Source of the DNA: Candidatus Dojkabacteria bacterium
Lineage (GTDB): Bacteria; Patescibacteriota; Dojkabacteria; JAOAGR01
Length of the DNA: 37,967 nucleotides
Direction of reading: 5' to 3'
Assembly (NCBI GenBank): GCA_026415655.1
Contig: JAOAGR010000014.1
Location: 1-37,967, forward strand
This document shows positions 25,930-34,874 of the stretch, piece by piece. The first letter of the stretch is position 1. Each line of letters opens with the position of its first letter. The notes beneath the pieces are model-generated. The model did not search any database. It saw only the letters and a program-made list of their open reading frames with translations, and was not told where the DNA came from. Made by a program: the position numbers and the translations under genes.

Positions 25930-28900
25930 CTATTTATTTTCTTGTTCAATTTGTTCTATTTTTACATTTGAACTATTTTGTTCTTTTTGCTGAGATCTAG
26001 AATCTGTATGTGATGATCTATTCAAGGTAAGTTTAATCTCTTCATTGTGATCATCATAAATTCCCGGATTCAAACCTAATGCTTTTAATTCATTAATAAA
26101 CACTCTAAATGACTCTGGTATACCGTCGATTTTAATTTCTTTTCCATGAATAATTGCCTCATAAACTCTATCTCTTCCGATAACATCATCAGACTTAACT
26201 GTTAACATTTCTTGCAAAATGGTTGGCACACCATGAGCCTCAAGTGCCCAAACTTCCATCTCTCCAAATCTTTGCCCACCAAATTGAGCCTTTCCACCGA
26301 GTGGTTGTTGGGTAATAACAGTATAAGAACCAGTGGATCTTGCATGAATCTTCTCTTCAGCAATATGTGTAACCTTTAATAAATATTTGTATCCAACTGC
26401 TATTGGATTAGGATAAGCTTCACCAGTGCGACCGTCATAAAGTATACACTTGTCTTTTATATCAAATCCATTCTCTCCCAAAAGTCTATCAAGTTCTTCC
26501 TCATCTGGTTCTGTAAATGGATGAATAGCAAACTTAGTATTTAGCGCCTCAGCTTTTAGAGATAAACTCATTTCTTTTACTACTACAAAATTAAGACGCT
26601 TCAAAAAGAGCGGATTAAATATAATATCAATTGGAGTACCATCGGCGAGATGAGGCATATCTGACTCAGGAATAATCTTAGGAATTACACCTTTTTGTCC
26701 TCCACGATCACACAATTTATCTCCGATATTTACCTCATGCAAATGAGCAACTTTTACCCTTACTTGTTTCAATACACCGTTTGGAAGTTCATCCGTATTC
26801 CTATCTAACACGATGGTATCAATTACAACTCCATATTCACCATGAGGTACACGCAAAGATACATCCATTACATCATAGGCACTCTCACCAAATATAGCTC
26901 GAAGTAATTTTTCTTCTGGAGTCAACTCCACTTCCCCTTTTGGTGCAATACACCCAACCAATATATCACCTGCTTTTACTTTCGCACCAATTCTGACTAT
27001 TCCATCTTCATTTAATTTGGCAAGTAATTCTTCGCTGACACCAGGAATATCACGTGTTATCTGTTCTGGACCAAGTTTCGTTTGTCTTACATCAAAAGTA
27101 TAAGTTTTTATAATGACAGAAGCTAATTTATGGTTTTTTACAAGTCTATCCGAAACAACATAACCATCCTCAAAGTCTAATCCATCAAAGTACATACAAG
27201 CTGCAAGTACGTTTGTACCTACTGCAATTTCTCCATCTTGTGAAGATGCAAAATCCGCAATCAAATCTCCCTTATTAACTTTTTGTCCTAGATTAACTGT
27301 AGGTCTTTGATGAATAAGAGTATTATCGTTTGAACTTTGAAACTTATCTAAATAATAAGTCTTTTCTCCGCTTTTTCCAGATATTACAATCCTTCTAGAA
27401 TCAACATATTTTACTGTTCCGTCCAAATCCGAATAAATTGCTCTACCTGACAATCTACAAATATCATCTTCTAGTCCAGTACCCACAATTGGTGCTTCTG
27501 GATATACCAAAGGCATTGCTTGTTTCATGTTTGAAACAGCAATTTGATTGCGATCTACAGCAGTATGATTTCCTAATGGTAACAGAGAGAAAACAACACC
27601 AGCCGAAGATGTAGGATCTACATCAACATAATCAATTTCATATACTGAACCGTCATAAAAATTATTCCATGTACGAATTGGTACTACTTCATCTAATATG
27701 TTTCCATATTCATCAGTTCTTACATTAGCATCCGAAAATTTATAATCTTTTTCCAAATCGGCGTCCAGGTATACAATTTCGGAAGATATATATGGCTTTA
27801 CCATTATCGTGGGTTTGGACACTTTTTGTATCTGATCAAAAACAGATTCATCTATAAATGTGCCTTTTGATATTGTATCTTCACCTATATTAAGATCTTC
27901 TGCTAAGATTCTATTAAGCGATTCTTCTATCTTTGCCACTTTAAATACCTTTCTATATGGTACTTCAATAAATCCATAATCATTGATCCTTGCAAATAAA
28001 GCAAGATGATTGATCAAACCAATATTCAATCCCTCTGGTGTTTCCGCAACACAAAATCTACCGTATTGTGAATAATGTACGTCACGGACAGACATTGTTG
28101 CACTTTCCGATGTTAAACCACCAGGACCTCCAACTGTAATATAACGTAAATTTGATAGCTCAGACAAAACATTTTTTTGAGACATGAATCTAGAAAGCGG
28201 GCTAGTACCAAAAAAACTTTTAAACGCCGTTACAATTAAAGTTGGGTTTAAAATATCTGCAGGCATCAAAAGCTCATCTGATGAATGAATACTCATTTTT
28301 TCTTTTATGGACCTTTCAAGCCTTTTAATAGCAGTATAAACAACTTCACCTAAAAGTTCGTTTACTCTTCGAATTCGTCTATTTCCAAGATGATCAGTAT
28401 CATCTGGCATTTGATTGCCATAGTTTACGTCTAACAACCTTTCAATAATACCGATTAGGTCACTTGCAAAAAACTTATAATTATCTTCGTTTAACTCTCT
28501 TTTGTATTTTTCATTTAACTTCTTGTTAAATTGATAACGTCCTACATCACCAAGATAGGTCCTTTGTGGATCGAATAATAATGACTCTATGTATTGTTTA
28601 GCGCTTTCTAGACTAGCCGTTACATCTGGTCTCATTCTATTGTAGATATCAAAAATCGCCGCAGGAGTAGAATTGGTAGGATCTTTAGCTAGAGTAGCTT
28701 CTATTATATTTACTTGATTTGGATTAAATTTTACATCTCTAAATAAATTTAGTATATCGTCGTTTGAGTTGTAACCCAGAGCCCTTAAAAGGGTGCACAT
28801 ATTGATCTTCGATCTCTTAGGTCCTAACTTGATGCTCATAACACCAGTTTTACTGATGTCTATCGTAAACCAAGCACCTCTTTGTGGAATAATTTTGGCT

Positions 28901-29385
28901 AAATATAACGGTAAACCATTGTAAAAAAGTCCATTATGTAAGAATATCACTCCTTCTGATCTAACAATTTGAAAAACAACTGCACGCTCATCACCATTTA
29001 TAACAAAAGTACCTCGATCAGTCATTAAAGGCACATCTCCTATAAATACTTGCTGTTCCTTTGCCTCACCCGTTTGTAAATTAACAAGTCTAAATTTCCA
29101 ATATAATGGAGCACTGTAAGTAAGACCATTTCTTCTTGCTTTTACCACATCATGTTTTGGCTGTTTAAAAACTGGATCAAGAATTTCTAACGACCACAAT
29201 TTTCCTGTTACATCTACAACAGGACTTATAGATCTAAACATTTCTACAAGATCTTTCTCTAAAAACTTTTTATAGGCTTCTAACTGTGATTCTACCAAAA
29301 CTGGTATATCAAAACGAGTTTTATTTTTTGATATGTCAAGCCTTATTTCTTTTAAGGCGTTTTTTGATTTTGTAACTTTGTTCAT
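25930..29385 (-). CDS. rpoB: RNA polymerase beta subunit
   Basis: The 1151-residue beta subunit, compact and without the large E. coli insertions. Recognisable regions include FFGTSPLSRFMSQKNVLSELSN (rifampicin pocket), GGPGGLT, YGRFCVAETPEGLNIGLINHL, GNHTAVDRNQIAVSNMKQAMP near the active site, the DGLDFEDGYVVSDRLV loop, KLCDRGGQKGVIPKIIPESDMPHLADGTPIDIIFNP and the GKAQFGGQRFGEMEVWALEAHG clamp region. At five positions known to contact rifampicin the residues differ from E. coli (see findings). It heads the rpoB-rpoC-rpsL cluster; rplJ, rplL and other usual upstream genes are missing. The ATG at 29385 has no visible Shine-Dalgarno sequence. Confidence 0.98.
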   Translation of the reverse strand: MNKVTKSKNALKEIRLDISKNKTRFDIPVLVESQLEAYKKFLEKDLVEMFRSISPVVDVTGKLWSLEILDPVFKQPKHDVVKARRNGLTYSAPLYWKFRLVNLQTGEAKEQQVFIGDVPLMTDRGTFVINGDERAVVFQIVRSEGVIFLHNGLFYNGLPLYLAKIIPQRGAWFTIDISKTGVMSIKLGPKRSKINMCTLLRALGYNSNDDILNLFRDVKFNPNQVNIIEATLAKDPTNSTPAAIFDIYNRMRPDVTASLESAKQYIESLLFDPQRTYLGDVGRYQFNKKLNEKYKRELNEDNYKFFASDLIGIIERLLDVNYGNQMPDDTDHLGNRRIRRVNELLGEVVYTAIKRLERSIKEKMSIHSSDELLMPADILNPTLIVTAFKSFFGTSPLSRFMSQKNVLSELSNLRYITVGGPGGLTSESATMSVRDVHYSQYGRFCVAETPEGLNIGLINHLALFARINDYGFIEVPYRKVFKVAKIEESLNRILAEDLNIGEDTISKGTFIDESVFDQIQKVSKPTIMVKPYISSEIVYLDADLEKDYKFSDANVRTDEYGNILDEVVPIRTWNNFYDGSVYEIDYVDVDPTSSAGVVFSLLPLGNHTAVDRNQIAVSNMKQAMPLVYPEAPIVGTGLEDDICRLSGRAIYSDLDGTVKYVDSRRIVISGKSGEKTYYLDKFQSSNDNTLIHQRPTVNLGQKVNKGDLIADFASSQDGEIAVGTNVLAACMYFDGLDFEDGYVVSDRLVKNHKLASVIIKTYTFDVRQTKLGPEQITRDIPGVSEELLAKLNEDGIVRIGAKVKAGDILVGCIAPKGEVELTPEEKLLRAIFGESAYDVMDVSLRVPHGEYGVVIDTIVLDRNTDELPNGVLKQVRVKVAHLHEVNIGDKLCDRGGQKGVIPKIIPESDMPHLADGTPIDIIFNPLFLKRLNFVVVKEMSLSLKAEALNTKFAIHPFTEPDEEELDRLLGENGFDIKDKCILYDGRTGEAYPNPIAVGYKYLLKVTHIAEEKIHARSTGSYTVITQQPLGGKAQFGGQRFGEMEVWALEAHGVPTILQEMLTVKSDDVIGRDRVYEAIIHGKEIKIDGIPESFRVFINELKALGLNPGIYDDHNEEIKLTLNRSSHTDSRSQQKEQNSSNVKIEQIEQENK

Positions 29386-29423
29386 ACTTTATTTGTGTTA
29401 ATAAAATTTTTTGTTGACCTTTA

Positions 29424-29457
29424 TAAAATAAAAAAAGCAAGTACAAAAAGTACTTGC
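29424..29457 (-). terminator. Rho-independent terminator of the zinc-ribbon gene
   Basis: Read on the minus strand, GCAAGTAC, loop TTTTT and GTACTTGC form a perfect 8-bp stem followed by TTTTTTTATTTTAT. It is placed between the small zinc-ribbon gene and rpoB, so it separates that gene from the polymerase operon. The 3' T-run is long, which supports termination in this direction. Confidence 0.85.
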
Positions 29458-29561
29458 AGGCGAATTAAAAAGAAAAGATTTTTTCCCTAGTCCAAACATT
29501 TATAAAGACTCAGGAAGTATAGCATAGGATATAAATTTGTCAAATACCTTGCAGATAATAG

Positions 29562-29738
29562 CTACTTATCTACAACAATTGCCCTAACTACTAAAACATT
29601 ATCCTGAATATCAACAATCTCTAACACCGAACCACATATAGAACATTCTATCGTATCACCGACCTCTGGATTTACTAATTCTATCTCGAATGTGTTTTCA
29701 CACTCAGGACACTTGCATGTATATTTCGTAGCTGACAT
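29562..29738 (-). CDS. LysW-like zinc-ribbon small protein
   Basis: A 58-residue gene missed by the ORF track because of its length. The protein reads MSATKYTCKCPEC... and holds two cysteine knuckles (CKCPEC and CSIC) around an acidic core: FEIELVNPEVGDTIECSICGSVLEI. This closely follows the pattern of LysW, the amino-group carrier protein of lysine/arginine synthesis (CPECGAEL..ENPELGE...C..CGAELEV). LysW carriers end in a glutamate (often EDWGE) that is the attachment point; here the protein ends in ...RAIVVDK, so carrier function is unlikely. It has its own terminator and is divergent from the PLP enzyme gene with 33 bp between starts. Confidence 0.8.
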   Translation of the reverse strand: MSATKYTCKCPECENTFEIELVNPEVGDTIECSICGSVLEIVDIQDNVLVVRAIVVDK

Positions 29739-29771
29739 ATTTTTTTATTTTTTATAAAATATTCTAAACTT

Positions 29772-30731
29772 GTGTCAAATTATAGTCAAGAGCAATTTGT
29801 TAAAATTCAAAGAAAATATAAACTCACCAAATATCCTTCAGAAATTACAAAAATATCAGGAGAACCATATTTTAAACTAGACACTACTCTGACTTTAAAA
29901 TGCTCAAAAGAACGCAGTATACCATTCATGATAGAAAATTTACTAAAGCAAGATAAAAGAAAATTCACTATCTCTAGCTCCGGCAATGCTTCAAAAGTAG
30001 CAGTATGGTGCGCATTAAATAATCCTGAAATTGAAGACTTAAAAGTCTATCTATCATCTAAATTTAACTACAACAAGTATTTAGTTTTATTTCAGATGTC
30101 CGATTTGGGACTGATGAAGAACAATTTTATTCGTAAAAAAAACTTTAAATATAAAAACATACAATTTTCCTTTTCAGATACTCCACGCAAAGATGCATCT
30201 AAGGATATAAATGATGGCTATTATTTACTCAGAGGTTCAGTCGATGACAATAGTTTCTGGGGTTATGCATCTATTATTGAAGAATTAAACGAACAAATGT
30301 CAAATTTAAAAAAAATCAAGAATATTTTTATTCCAGCATCAAGTGGATCTACTGTTATTGGTATTTTCCAAGCTACTCAAGATGCAAATTTAAAAATACG
30401 CTTTCATGTAGTTCAAACGACCAAAGTTTATACTCTAATAAAAAAGATGCTGAAAAATATACAACCTGAACTTGATCACCCGGCCGATTCTATTGTTGAT
30501 ATTGTTGGTAATTTAAGAGGTAGGATCGAAGATATAATTAGATCAACTAATGGTACTGCCAACGTGATATCGGCTGATGAATGCATACTCGCACTAAATT
30601 ATTTGAAAAATAATTTAAAAATTAATGATGTAAGTTATGATTCAGCATTGGGCTATGCCGCTTTTTTGTCGCAATCAAAAAAGGATAGTTCTATAAATTC
30701 AGAAAATTCTTTGATATTATTTACTGGATGA
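29772..30731 (+). CDS. Fold-type II PLP-dependent enzyme, threonine synthase-like
   Basis: A 319-residue enzyme of the tryptophan-synthase-beta/threonine-synthase superfamily. The PLP lysine is probably K46 in TLKCSKERSIPFMI (family pattern GSxKDRxA), followed by the substrate loop TISSSGNASKVAVW (S68-N72), the phosphate loop PASSGSTVIGIFQA (family GxGGxxxG) and the end LILFTG. It is shorter and more divergent than true threonine synthases, and the glycine loop is SSGST, so the reaction is uncertain. The GTG at 29772 is the only start that keeps the N-terminus; a -10-like TATTCT ends 6 nt before it. It overlaps the next gene by ATGA, so the two are coupled. Confidence 0.7.
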   Translation: MSNYSQEQFVKIQRKYKLTKYPSEITKISGEPYFKLDTTLTLKCSKERSIPFMIENLLKQDKRKFTISSSGNASKVAVWCALNNPEIEDLKVYLSSKFNYNKYLVLFQMSDLGLMKNNFIRKKNFKYKNIQFSFSDTPRKDASKDINDGYYLLRGSVDDNSFWGYASIIEELNEQMSNLKKIKNIFIPASSGSTVIGIFQATQDANLKIRFHVVQTTKVYTLIKKMLKNIQPELDHPADSIVDIVGNLRGRIEDIIRSTNGTANVISADECILALNYLKNNLKINDVSYDSALGYAAFLSQSKKDSSINSENSLILFTG

Positions 30732-31489
30732 AAAATTCTATCGCTCCAAAAGAAGTTTTAGATGTTATAGAAAAGTATAAAACGTTAAGATATAAAGAAT
30801 TTGTTACGGCAGTACCTTATTATAGAAATAAGCCATTTTCGTTTTTTACTCCACCGGCTGAAGCCGGCAAAGGTAGCCCTGACGAAATACAAAGATATAT
30901 AGATGAAATAATAGCCAGATCACCACAAGCTCAAAAAATAAACAGTAATGAAATGTTCAGAAGTGTTCTAATTTCATTTCAAATTGGAGTTGATTGCTCT
31001 GGTTTTGTATATCATGTATTAGACGCATGGGCAAAAGTAAAACATAAAAAACCATTATCTTATTTTCTACCGAAAGAAAGTCCGATCTTTTTCAGAAAGT
31101 TTCTTTCAAGAATATTTAAACCACAGTCATCTATGAGTGCAGATGATTTCACTTCTGAGCCATTTGCTAGACAGATTAAAGGCACATTGAACATAAGAGC
31201 CGGTGATCTAATAAGAACTAAAAATGGTGATCACGTATTAATAATTATCTCAACAGAGATTGTAGGTGACAATTATGAAATAGTAGCTTATCAATCTTCA
31301 GATTCACATATTCCTCACGGACTAGTGAAAACTTTGATACACACACCATGTGAATATTTGGACATATCCGCAGGTTATTGGACAGATATAGGTACATTAC
31401 GTAGATATGAGCAAGTTTCATATTCAGGATATATAAGTGGCGGTGGGTCAATTTGGCGCCCAAGATTTTTAGAAATTGATGAAATATGA
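30728..31489 (+). CDS. NlpC/P60-like cysteine hydrolase, apparently cytoplasmic
   Basis: A 253-residue protein with the NlpC/P60 catalytic arrangement: the Cys nucleophile in GVDCSGFVYHVLDAW (C90) and the histidine in NIRAGDLIRTKNGDHVLIII (H169), followed by a polar residue candidate in YQSSDSHIPHG. Family members cleave gamma-D-Glu-diaminopimelate links in peptidoglycan peptides or related amides. No signal peptide or membrane helix is present, which is unusual for a wall hydrolase and points to an intracellular substrate such as recycled muropeptides. It is coupled by 4-bp ATGA overlaps to both the PLP enzyme before it and the MIP18 gene after it. Confidence 0.72.
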   Translation: MKNSIAPKEVLDVIEKYKTLRYKEFVTAVPYYRNKPFSFFTPPAEAGKGSPDEIQRYIDEIIARSPQAQKINSNEMFRSVLISFQIGVDCSGFVYHVLDAWAKVKHKKPLSYFLPKESPIFFRKFLSRIFKPQSSMSADDFTSEPFARQIKGTLNIRAGDLIRTKNGDHVLIIISTEIVGDNYEIVAYQSSDSHIPHGLVKTLIHTPCEYLDISAGYWTDIGTLRRYEQVSYSGYISGGGSIWRPRFLEIDEI

Positions 31490-31797
31490 AAATAACAATA
31501 CAAGACGTAGTAAAACAATTAAAAAAAGTTATTGATCCAGAGATAGGAATGAATATTGTAGATATTGGTCTTATTTATGATATAAAAATTGTTGACTACA
31601 TTGTGAAGATAAAAATGTCTCTTACAACCCCAGGTTGTCCATTACAAGAATATTTCATATCTGAAATAGAATCGGTTTTATTAGACCTTGTTATAGATGA
31701 TGTAGAAATCGAGATCATATGGGATCCACCTTGGGATATGTCAATGATGGATGAAGATGCAAAATTGGAATTTTTTAATTCAATGAGACCTAATTAG
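31486..31797 (+). CDS. MIP18-family (DUF59/SufT-like) Fe-S assembly protein
   Basis: A 103-residue protein of the MIP18/PaaD/SufT family, which helps iron-sulfur cluster assembly or maturation. It shows the family features VIDPEIGMNIVDIGLIYDI, the conserved cysteine motif LTTPGCPLQEY (C51) and the VEIEIIWDPPWDMSMMD ending. No suf or isc genes are in the window; likely clients include the Fe-S hydro-lyase at 18134. It overlaps the NlpC/P60-like gene by ATGA and is followed 2 bp later by rsmE. Confidence 0.9.
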   Translation: MKITIQDVVKQLKKVIDPEIGMNIVDIGLIYDIKIVDYIVKIKMSLTTPGCPLQEYFISEIESVLLDLVIDDVEIEIIWDPPWDMSMMDEDAKLEFFNSMRPN

Positions 31798-31799
31798 CG

Positions 31800-32564
31800 A
31801 TGAATAGAAAATTCTACACAAATAAAAACTTGTCTAAACTAAATAGAATTAAACTTAATAAAGAACAAACATACAAAATTAGGCACGTATTAAGACTTAC
31901 AAAAGGTGACATTATTGAGATTTTTAATAATGAAATAATAGCGATAGCAGAAATAATTATCCCAAAATCCGATGGATGCGTTGTACAAATAAAAGAAAAA
32001 CGTCAGATAGATATAACAGAGCCTAATTTACCAAGCATTCATTTATTCCAATCATTTCCAAAAAATCCAAAATCAGAACTAATCGTAAGATCTTCTGTAG
32101 CACTAGGTGTAAGTTCGATTAGATTTTGGGGCTCTGAAAGATCTGTGATAAAGGTAGAACAAATAAATGAAAAAAAATTAGAAAGATTAATAAAGATTGC
32201 TGTTGAAGAGAGTCAAATAACATTTAATCCTTCACCACCTAATATTTTTATATTAAAAGACAAGGATCTTGAAGAAATTATTAATGAATACCACAATAAA
32301 TTTGATCATATTTTTTATTTAGACATTCATGGACAGACGTTAGATGGTGTTTCTGAGAACATATTTATAAGTGGCAAAAATGTAGCAATATTTATAGGAC
32401 CTGAAGGCGGTTTTAGCCCGAAAGAAAAGGAAATTTTTCACAAATACAACATTCATGCGATAAAAATATATTCAAACAATTTGAGAGTGGAAGAAGCCAT
32501 TTCTGTATTTATGAGTCAAATTTGGATATTAAATAAAATAAATACTAAAATAAATCATGGTTAA
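31800..32564 (+). CDS. rsmE: 16S rRNA m3U1498 methyltransferase RsmE
   Basis: A 254-residue SPOUT methyltransferase that modifies N3 of U1498 in 16S rRNA near the decoding site. The N-terminal PUA-like domain has IRHVLRLTKGDIIEIF; the knot domain has IHLFQSFPKNPKSELIVRSSVALGVSSIRFWGSERS, AVEESQITFNPSPP, IGPEGGFSPKEKEIF and the final LRVEEAISVFMSQIW (family LGxxILRxETA). It starts 2 bp after the MIP18 stop and its last 8 bp overlap the next gene. Clear full-length member of its family. Confidence 0.92.
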   Translation: MNRKFYTNKNLSKLNRIKLNKEQTYKIRHVLRLTKGDIIEIFNNEIIAIAEIIIPKSDGCVVQIKEKRQIDITEPNLPSIHLFQSFPKNPKSELIVRSSVALGVSSIRFWGSERSVIKVEQINEKKLERLIKIAVEESQITFNPSPPNIFILKDKDLEEIINEYHNKFDHIFYLDIHGQTLDGVSENIFISGKNVAIFIGPEGGFSPKEKEIFHKYNIHAIKIYSNNLRVEEAISVFMSQIWILNKINTKINHG

Positions 32565-33435
32565 AGAACGCAAAATATCCGATGATAAAAAAAGAAAAAG
32601 TAAAGAAAAATCTAAAAAAAGAAAAATTTCTTCCCAAAATACATTGGCCGAGAATAAATCAAAATTTTTTTACATATTTGAAAAAATAAAAAATTCTATA
32701 AGAAACAAATTTCCTAGATTGTACGATTATTTAGCCAAGAGAACAGAGGCTTATCTTACAATTTTTGGAGCAATAGTTGCCCTTTCTATCATTATATTTG
32801 GATCAATATATTTATTTGGTCTTGATAAGGTTATTTTGAACAATAACAATATAGAAAACACAAAAAGTAATTTTGATGGATTAGTTTTATATGAGAGTGA
32901 AAAATACAAAATATATTATCCCAAAAAATTTACAGCCACACCTGTAGAAACAGAAATATATTTTATAAATGAACAACCAAATAGCTATGGAGGCAATAAC
33001 AATATTTTAGTGTCCGAAGGTAAAAGCTTCGATTTTTTAAATCTCAAAATTGATAACGAGGATATATGCAAAAACAACGTAGAAACACTTACAAATTGGT
33101 ATAAGACTTTCTTTTTAGAAAAATTAAACAACGATAAAGTCAAATTAGAAATCAAGTCATCTAAATTAAATAATGTTCAATACAAAGCCGATCAACAAAC
33201 AAAATCATGCCTAATAGATCTAGCATACACTATATACCGTGATGTAAAAGAATTTACGATACAAGACGTAACTATAACACCTATACAAGGTGATGCAGAA
33301 TTTAATATCCTATTAAAAATTGTAAATAAAAACGAAACGGTAGGTGTTGTCCAAGCAGGATATGATCCAACAGATGCTACACAAAAAGAGATTTTACTGA
33401 TTAAAGAATCTATTAACAGATTCGACATAAAATAA
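32557..33435 (+). CDS. Membrane-anchored hypothetical protein
   Basis: A 292-residue protein with a long, very basic N-terminus (KERKISDDKKRKSKEKSKKRK), one hydrophobic helix at ~residues 66-90 (AYLTIFGAIVALSIIIFGSIYLFGL) and a ~200-residue outer domain. The positive-inside rule puts the C-terminal domain outside. That domain starts LYESEKYKIYYPKKFTATPVE, a strand pattern reminiscent of PsbP-like domains, but this is weak. It contains two Cys (DICKNN and KSCLID) that could form a disulfide. The start overlaps rsmE by 8 bp. No function can be assigned. Confidence 0.65.
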   Translation: MVKERKISDDKKRKSKEKSKKRKISSQNTLAENKSKFFYIFEKIKNSIRNKFPRLYDYLAKRTEAYLTIFGAIVALSIIIFGSIYLFGLDKVILNNNNIENTKSNFDGLVLYESEKYKIYYPKKFTATPVETEIYFINEQPNSYGGNNNILVSEGKSFDFLNLKIDNEDICKNNVETLTNWYKTFFLEKLNNDKVKLEIKSSKLNNVQYKADQQTKSCLIDLAYTIYRDVKEFTIQDVTITPIQGDAEFNILLKIVNKNETVGVVQAGYDPTDATQKEILLIKESINRFDIK

Positions 33436-33444
33436 TCAAGATAC

Positions 33445-34185
33445 ATGTTTTTAGATATAGATAAAGAGATAATTGCAATAATAGGAAAAATGTCATTTTA
33501 TCGCAATATACTCACGTTAAACTTGAAATATAAAAATTGTATTCCATTTTTATTTACCTATGAGAAAGTTACTCTAAATGTCATATCCAGGTATACGTTG
33601 GACAAAAGTTACTACAATAGCTGGTACGCAATGAAAAAACTAGATGTATTGTTTGCGGAAAAATACTTTAGACCATTAAAAGCTTTTTTGGAAAGGAGAA
33701 AAATACCATCACCATGGCAGAATTATTTTAAATTATGTAAAAATACCAAAAATTATCCTCCTATTTTTTATTTACTTATTGGTATAAATTGTCATATTAA
33801 TTCAGATCTTTACGAGTGCTTATGTAAATTACGATATCGACATTATGAAGATTTCGAAAAAATAAACTTAATATTAGAAGAACTAGTTGATGAGATACTT
33901 ACACATTTAGCATTTGAGGATAAAGATATAATTGCGTTTGGGGGTCTTGTCTTTAAACAAATAGCACATGAAGAGTTTAAAAGAGTTATTGTTAATTGGC
34001 GTAACCAGGCCTGGGAAAACTATAAACGAACAACTAAAGAAAATTTCAAAACTAATTTGGAAATGATAAAAAAACAGACAGAAGATCTCACTCTAGAAAT
34101 AAAAAAAATATTCGATGAACTTTATATACCACAAAATGCCATAAATGCAATAACAAAACTTAATTCATTAAACGTGACAATTTAA
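33445..34185 (+). CDS. DUF5995-like protein
   Basis: A 246-residue, mainly helical soluble protein. The motif IFYLLIGINCHINSDLYECL resembles the GINAHINxDL signature of the DUF5995 family, whose function is not known, and the length is similar; I give this by memory of the motif only. The remainder is charged, with RPLKAFLERRKIPSPWQNYF and a C-terminal helix region KTNLEMIKKQTEDLTLEIKKIF. It is the last gene of the plus-strand run, 9 bp after the membrane protein, and converges with truB with a 4-bp overlap. Confidence 0.6.
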   Translation: MFLDIDKEIIAIIGKMSFYRNILTLNLKYKNCIPFLFTYEKVTLNVISRYTLDKSYYNSWYAMKKLDVLFAEKYFRPLKAFLERRKIPSPWQNYFKLCKNTKNYPPIFYLLIGINCHINSDLYECLCKLRYRHYEDFEKINLILEELVDEILTHLAFEDKDIIAFGGLVFKQIAHEEFKRVIVNWRNQAWENYKRTTKENFKTNLEMIKKQTEDLTLEIKKIFDELYIPQNAINAITKLNSLNVTI

Positions 34186-34874
34186 ATATTCAATGATGTC
34201 AAAGGTACATTGTTAATATCATATTCACCAATAGCAATTCTTCGTATACTTTTACAACAAGCATCTACACCAAGTCTATGCCCAATCTCACTAGCAATGG
34301 ATCTAACATAGCTACCAGATGAAACTTTCATTTCTACTGACAACAATTTTATAGAATGATCCTCAAAAAAATCATCTTTTAAACTAATAAATTTCAAATA
34401 TCTTATATGCATTAATTTTTTAGGTATGCTAATCTCACCCAAAGAACCTGATTTACGAATGATATTGCATAACTTCCGACCATTGATGCGTTTTGCACTG
34501 TATGCGGGGACCTCCAATTCTATGTCACAACCGCTAAGGTCATCAATTACTTTTTTTACCTTTTCCTGATTTATATGATCAACGGTTTGAAATTCTTTTG
34601 GCTTCATTTCTAGATCCAGAGTAGGGGTGGTGAATCCTAAAATAATTTCTGTAAGATAAGTTTTATCCAATCCGACGTAATTGATTAGTTTTTTTGTTGC
34701 TTTACCGATACCACAAATCATTAGACCCGAAGCCAAAGGATCAAGAGTACCGGCATGCCCAATTTTTTTAATACAAAACTTCTTTCTAAGCATAGTAATA
34801 ACATCAAAAGATGTTATACCAACTGGTTTATCAACAAAAATAATCTTATCTAAATTTTTCTCTTCAATATGCAT
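34182..34874 (-). CDS. truB: tRNA pseudouridine-55 synthase
   Basis: A 230-residue pseudouridine synthase forming psi55 in the T-loop of tRNAs. Motifs are KPVGITSFDVI, the catalytic GHAGTLDPLASGLMICGIGKATK (Asp45), LDKTYLTEIILGFTTPTLDLE, VPAYSAKRINGRKLC and VSSGSYVRSIASEIGHRLGV. It lacks the C-terminal PUA extension of longer TruB proteins. Its ATG at 34874 lies 25 bp inside the end of the preceding methyltransferase gene, so translation is likely coupled. Confidence 0.94.
   Translation of the reverse strand: MHIEEKNLDKIIFVDKPVGITSFDVITMLRKKFCIKKIGHAGTLDPLASGLMICGIGKATKKLINYVGLDKTYLTEIILGFTTPTLDLEMKPKEFQTVDHINQEKVKKVIDDLSGCDIELEVPAYSAKRINGRKLCNIIRKSGSLGEISIPKKLMHIRYLKFISLKDDFFEDHSIKLLSVEMKVSSGSYVRSIASEIGHRLGVDACCKSIRRIAIGEYDINNVPLTSLNI

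Noticed and set aside
29562-29738. A working LysW amino-group carrier for lysine or arginine synthesis
   Set aside because: The C-terminal glutamate needed for substrate attachment is absent and no LysX/ArgX-type ligase lies nearby.
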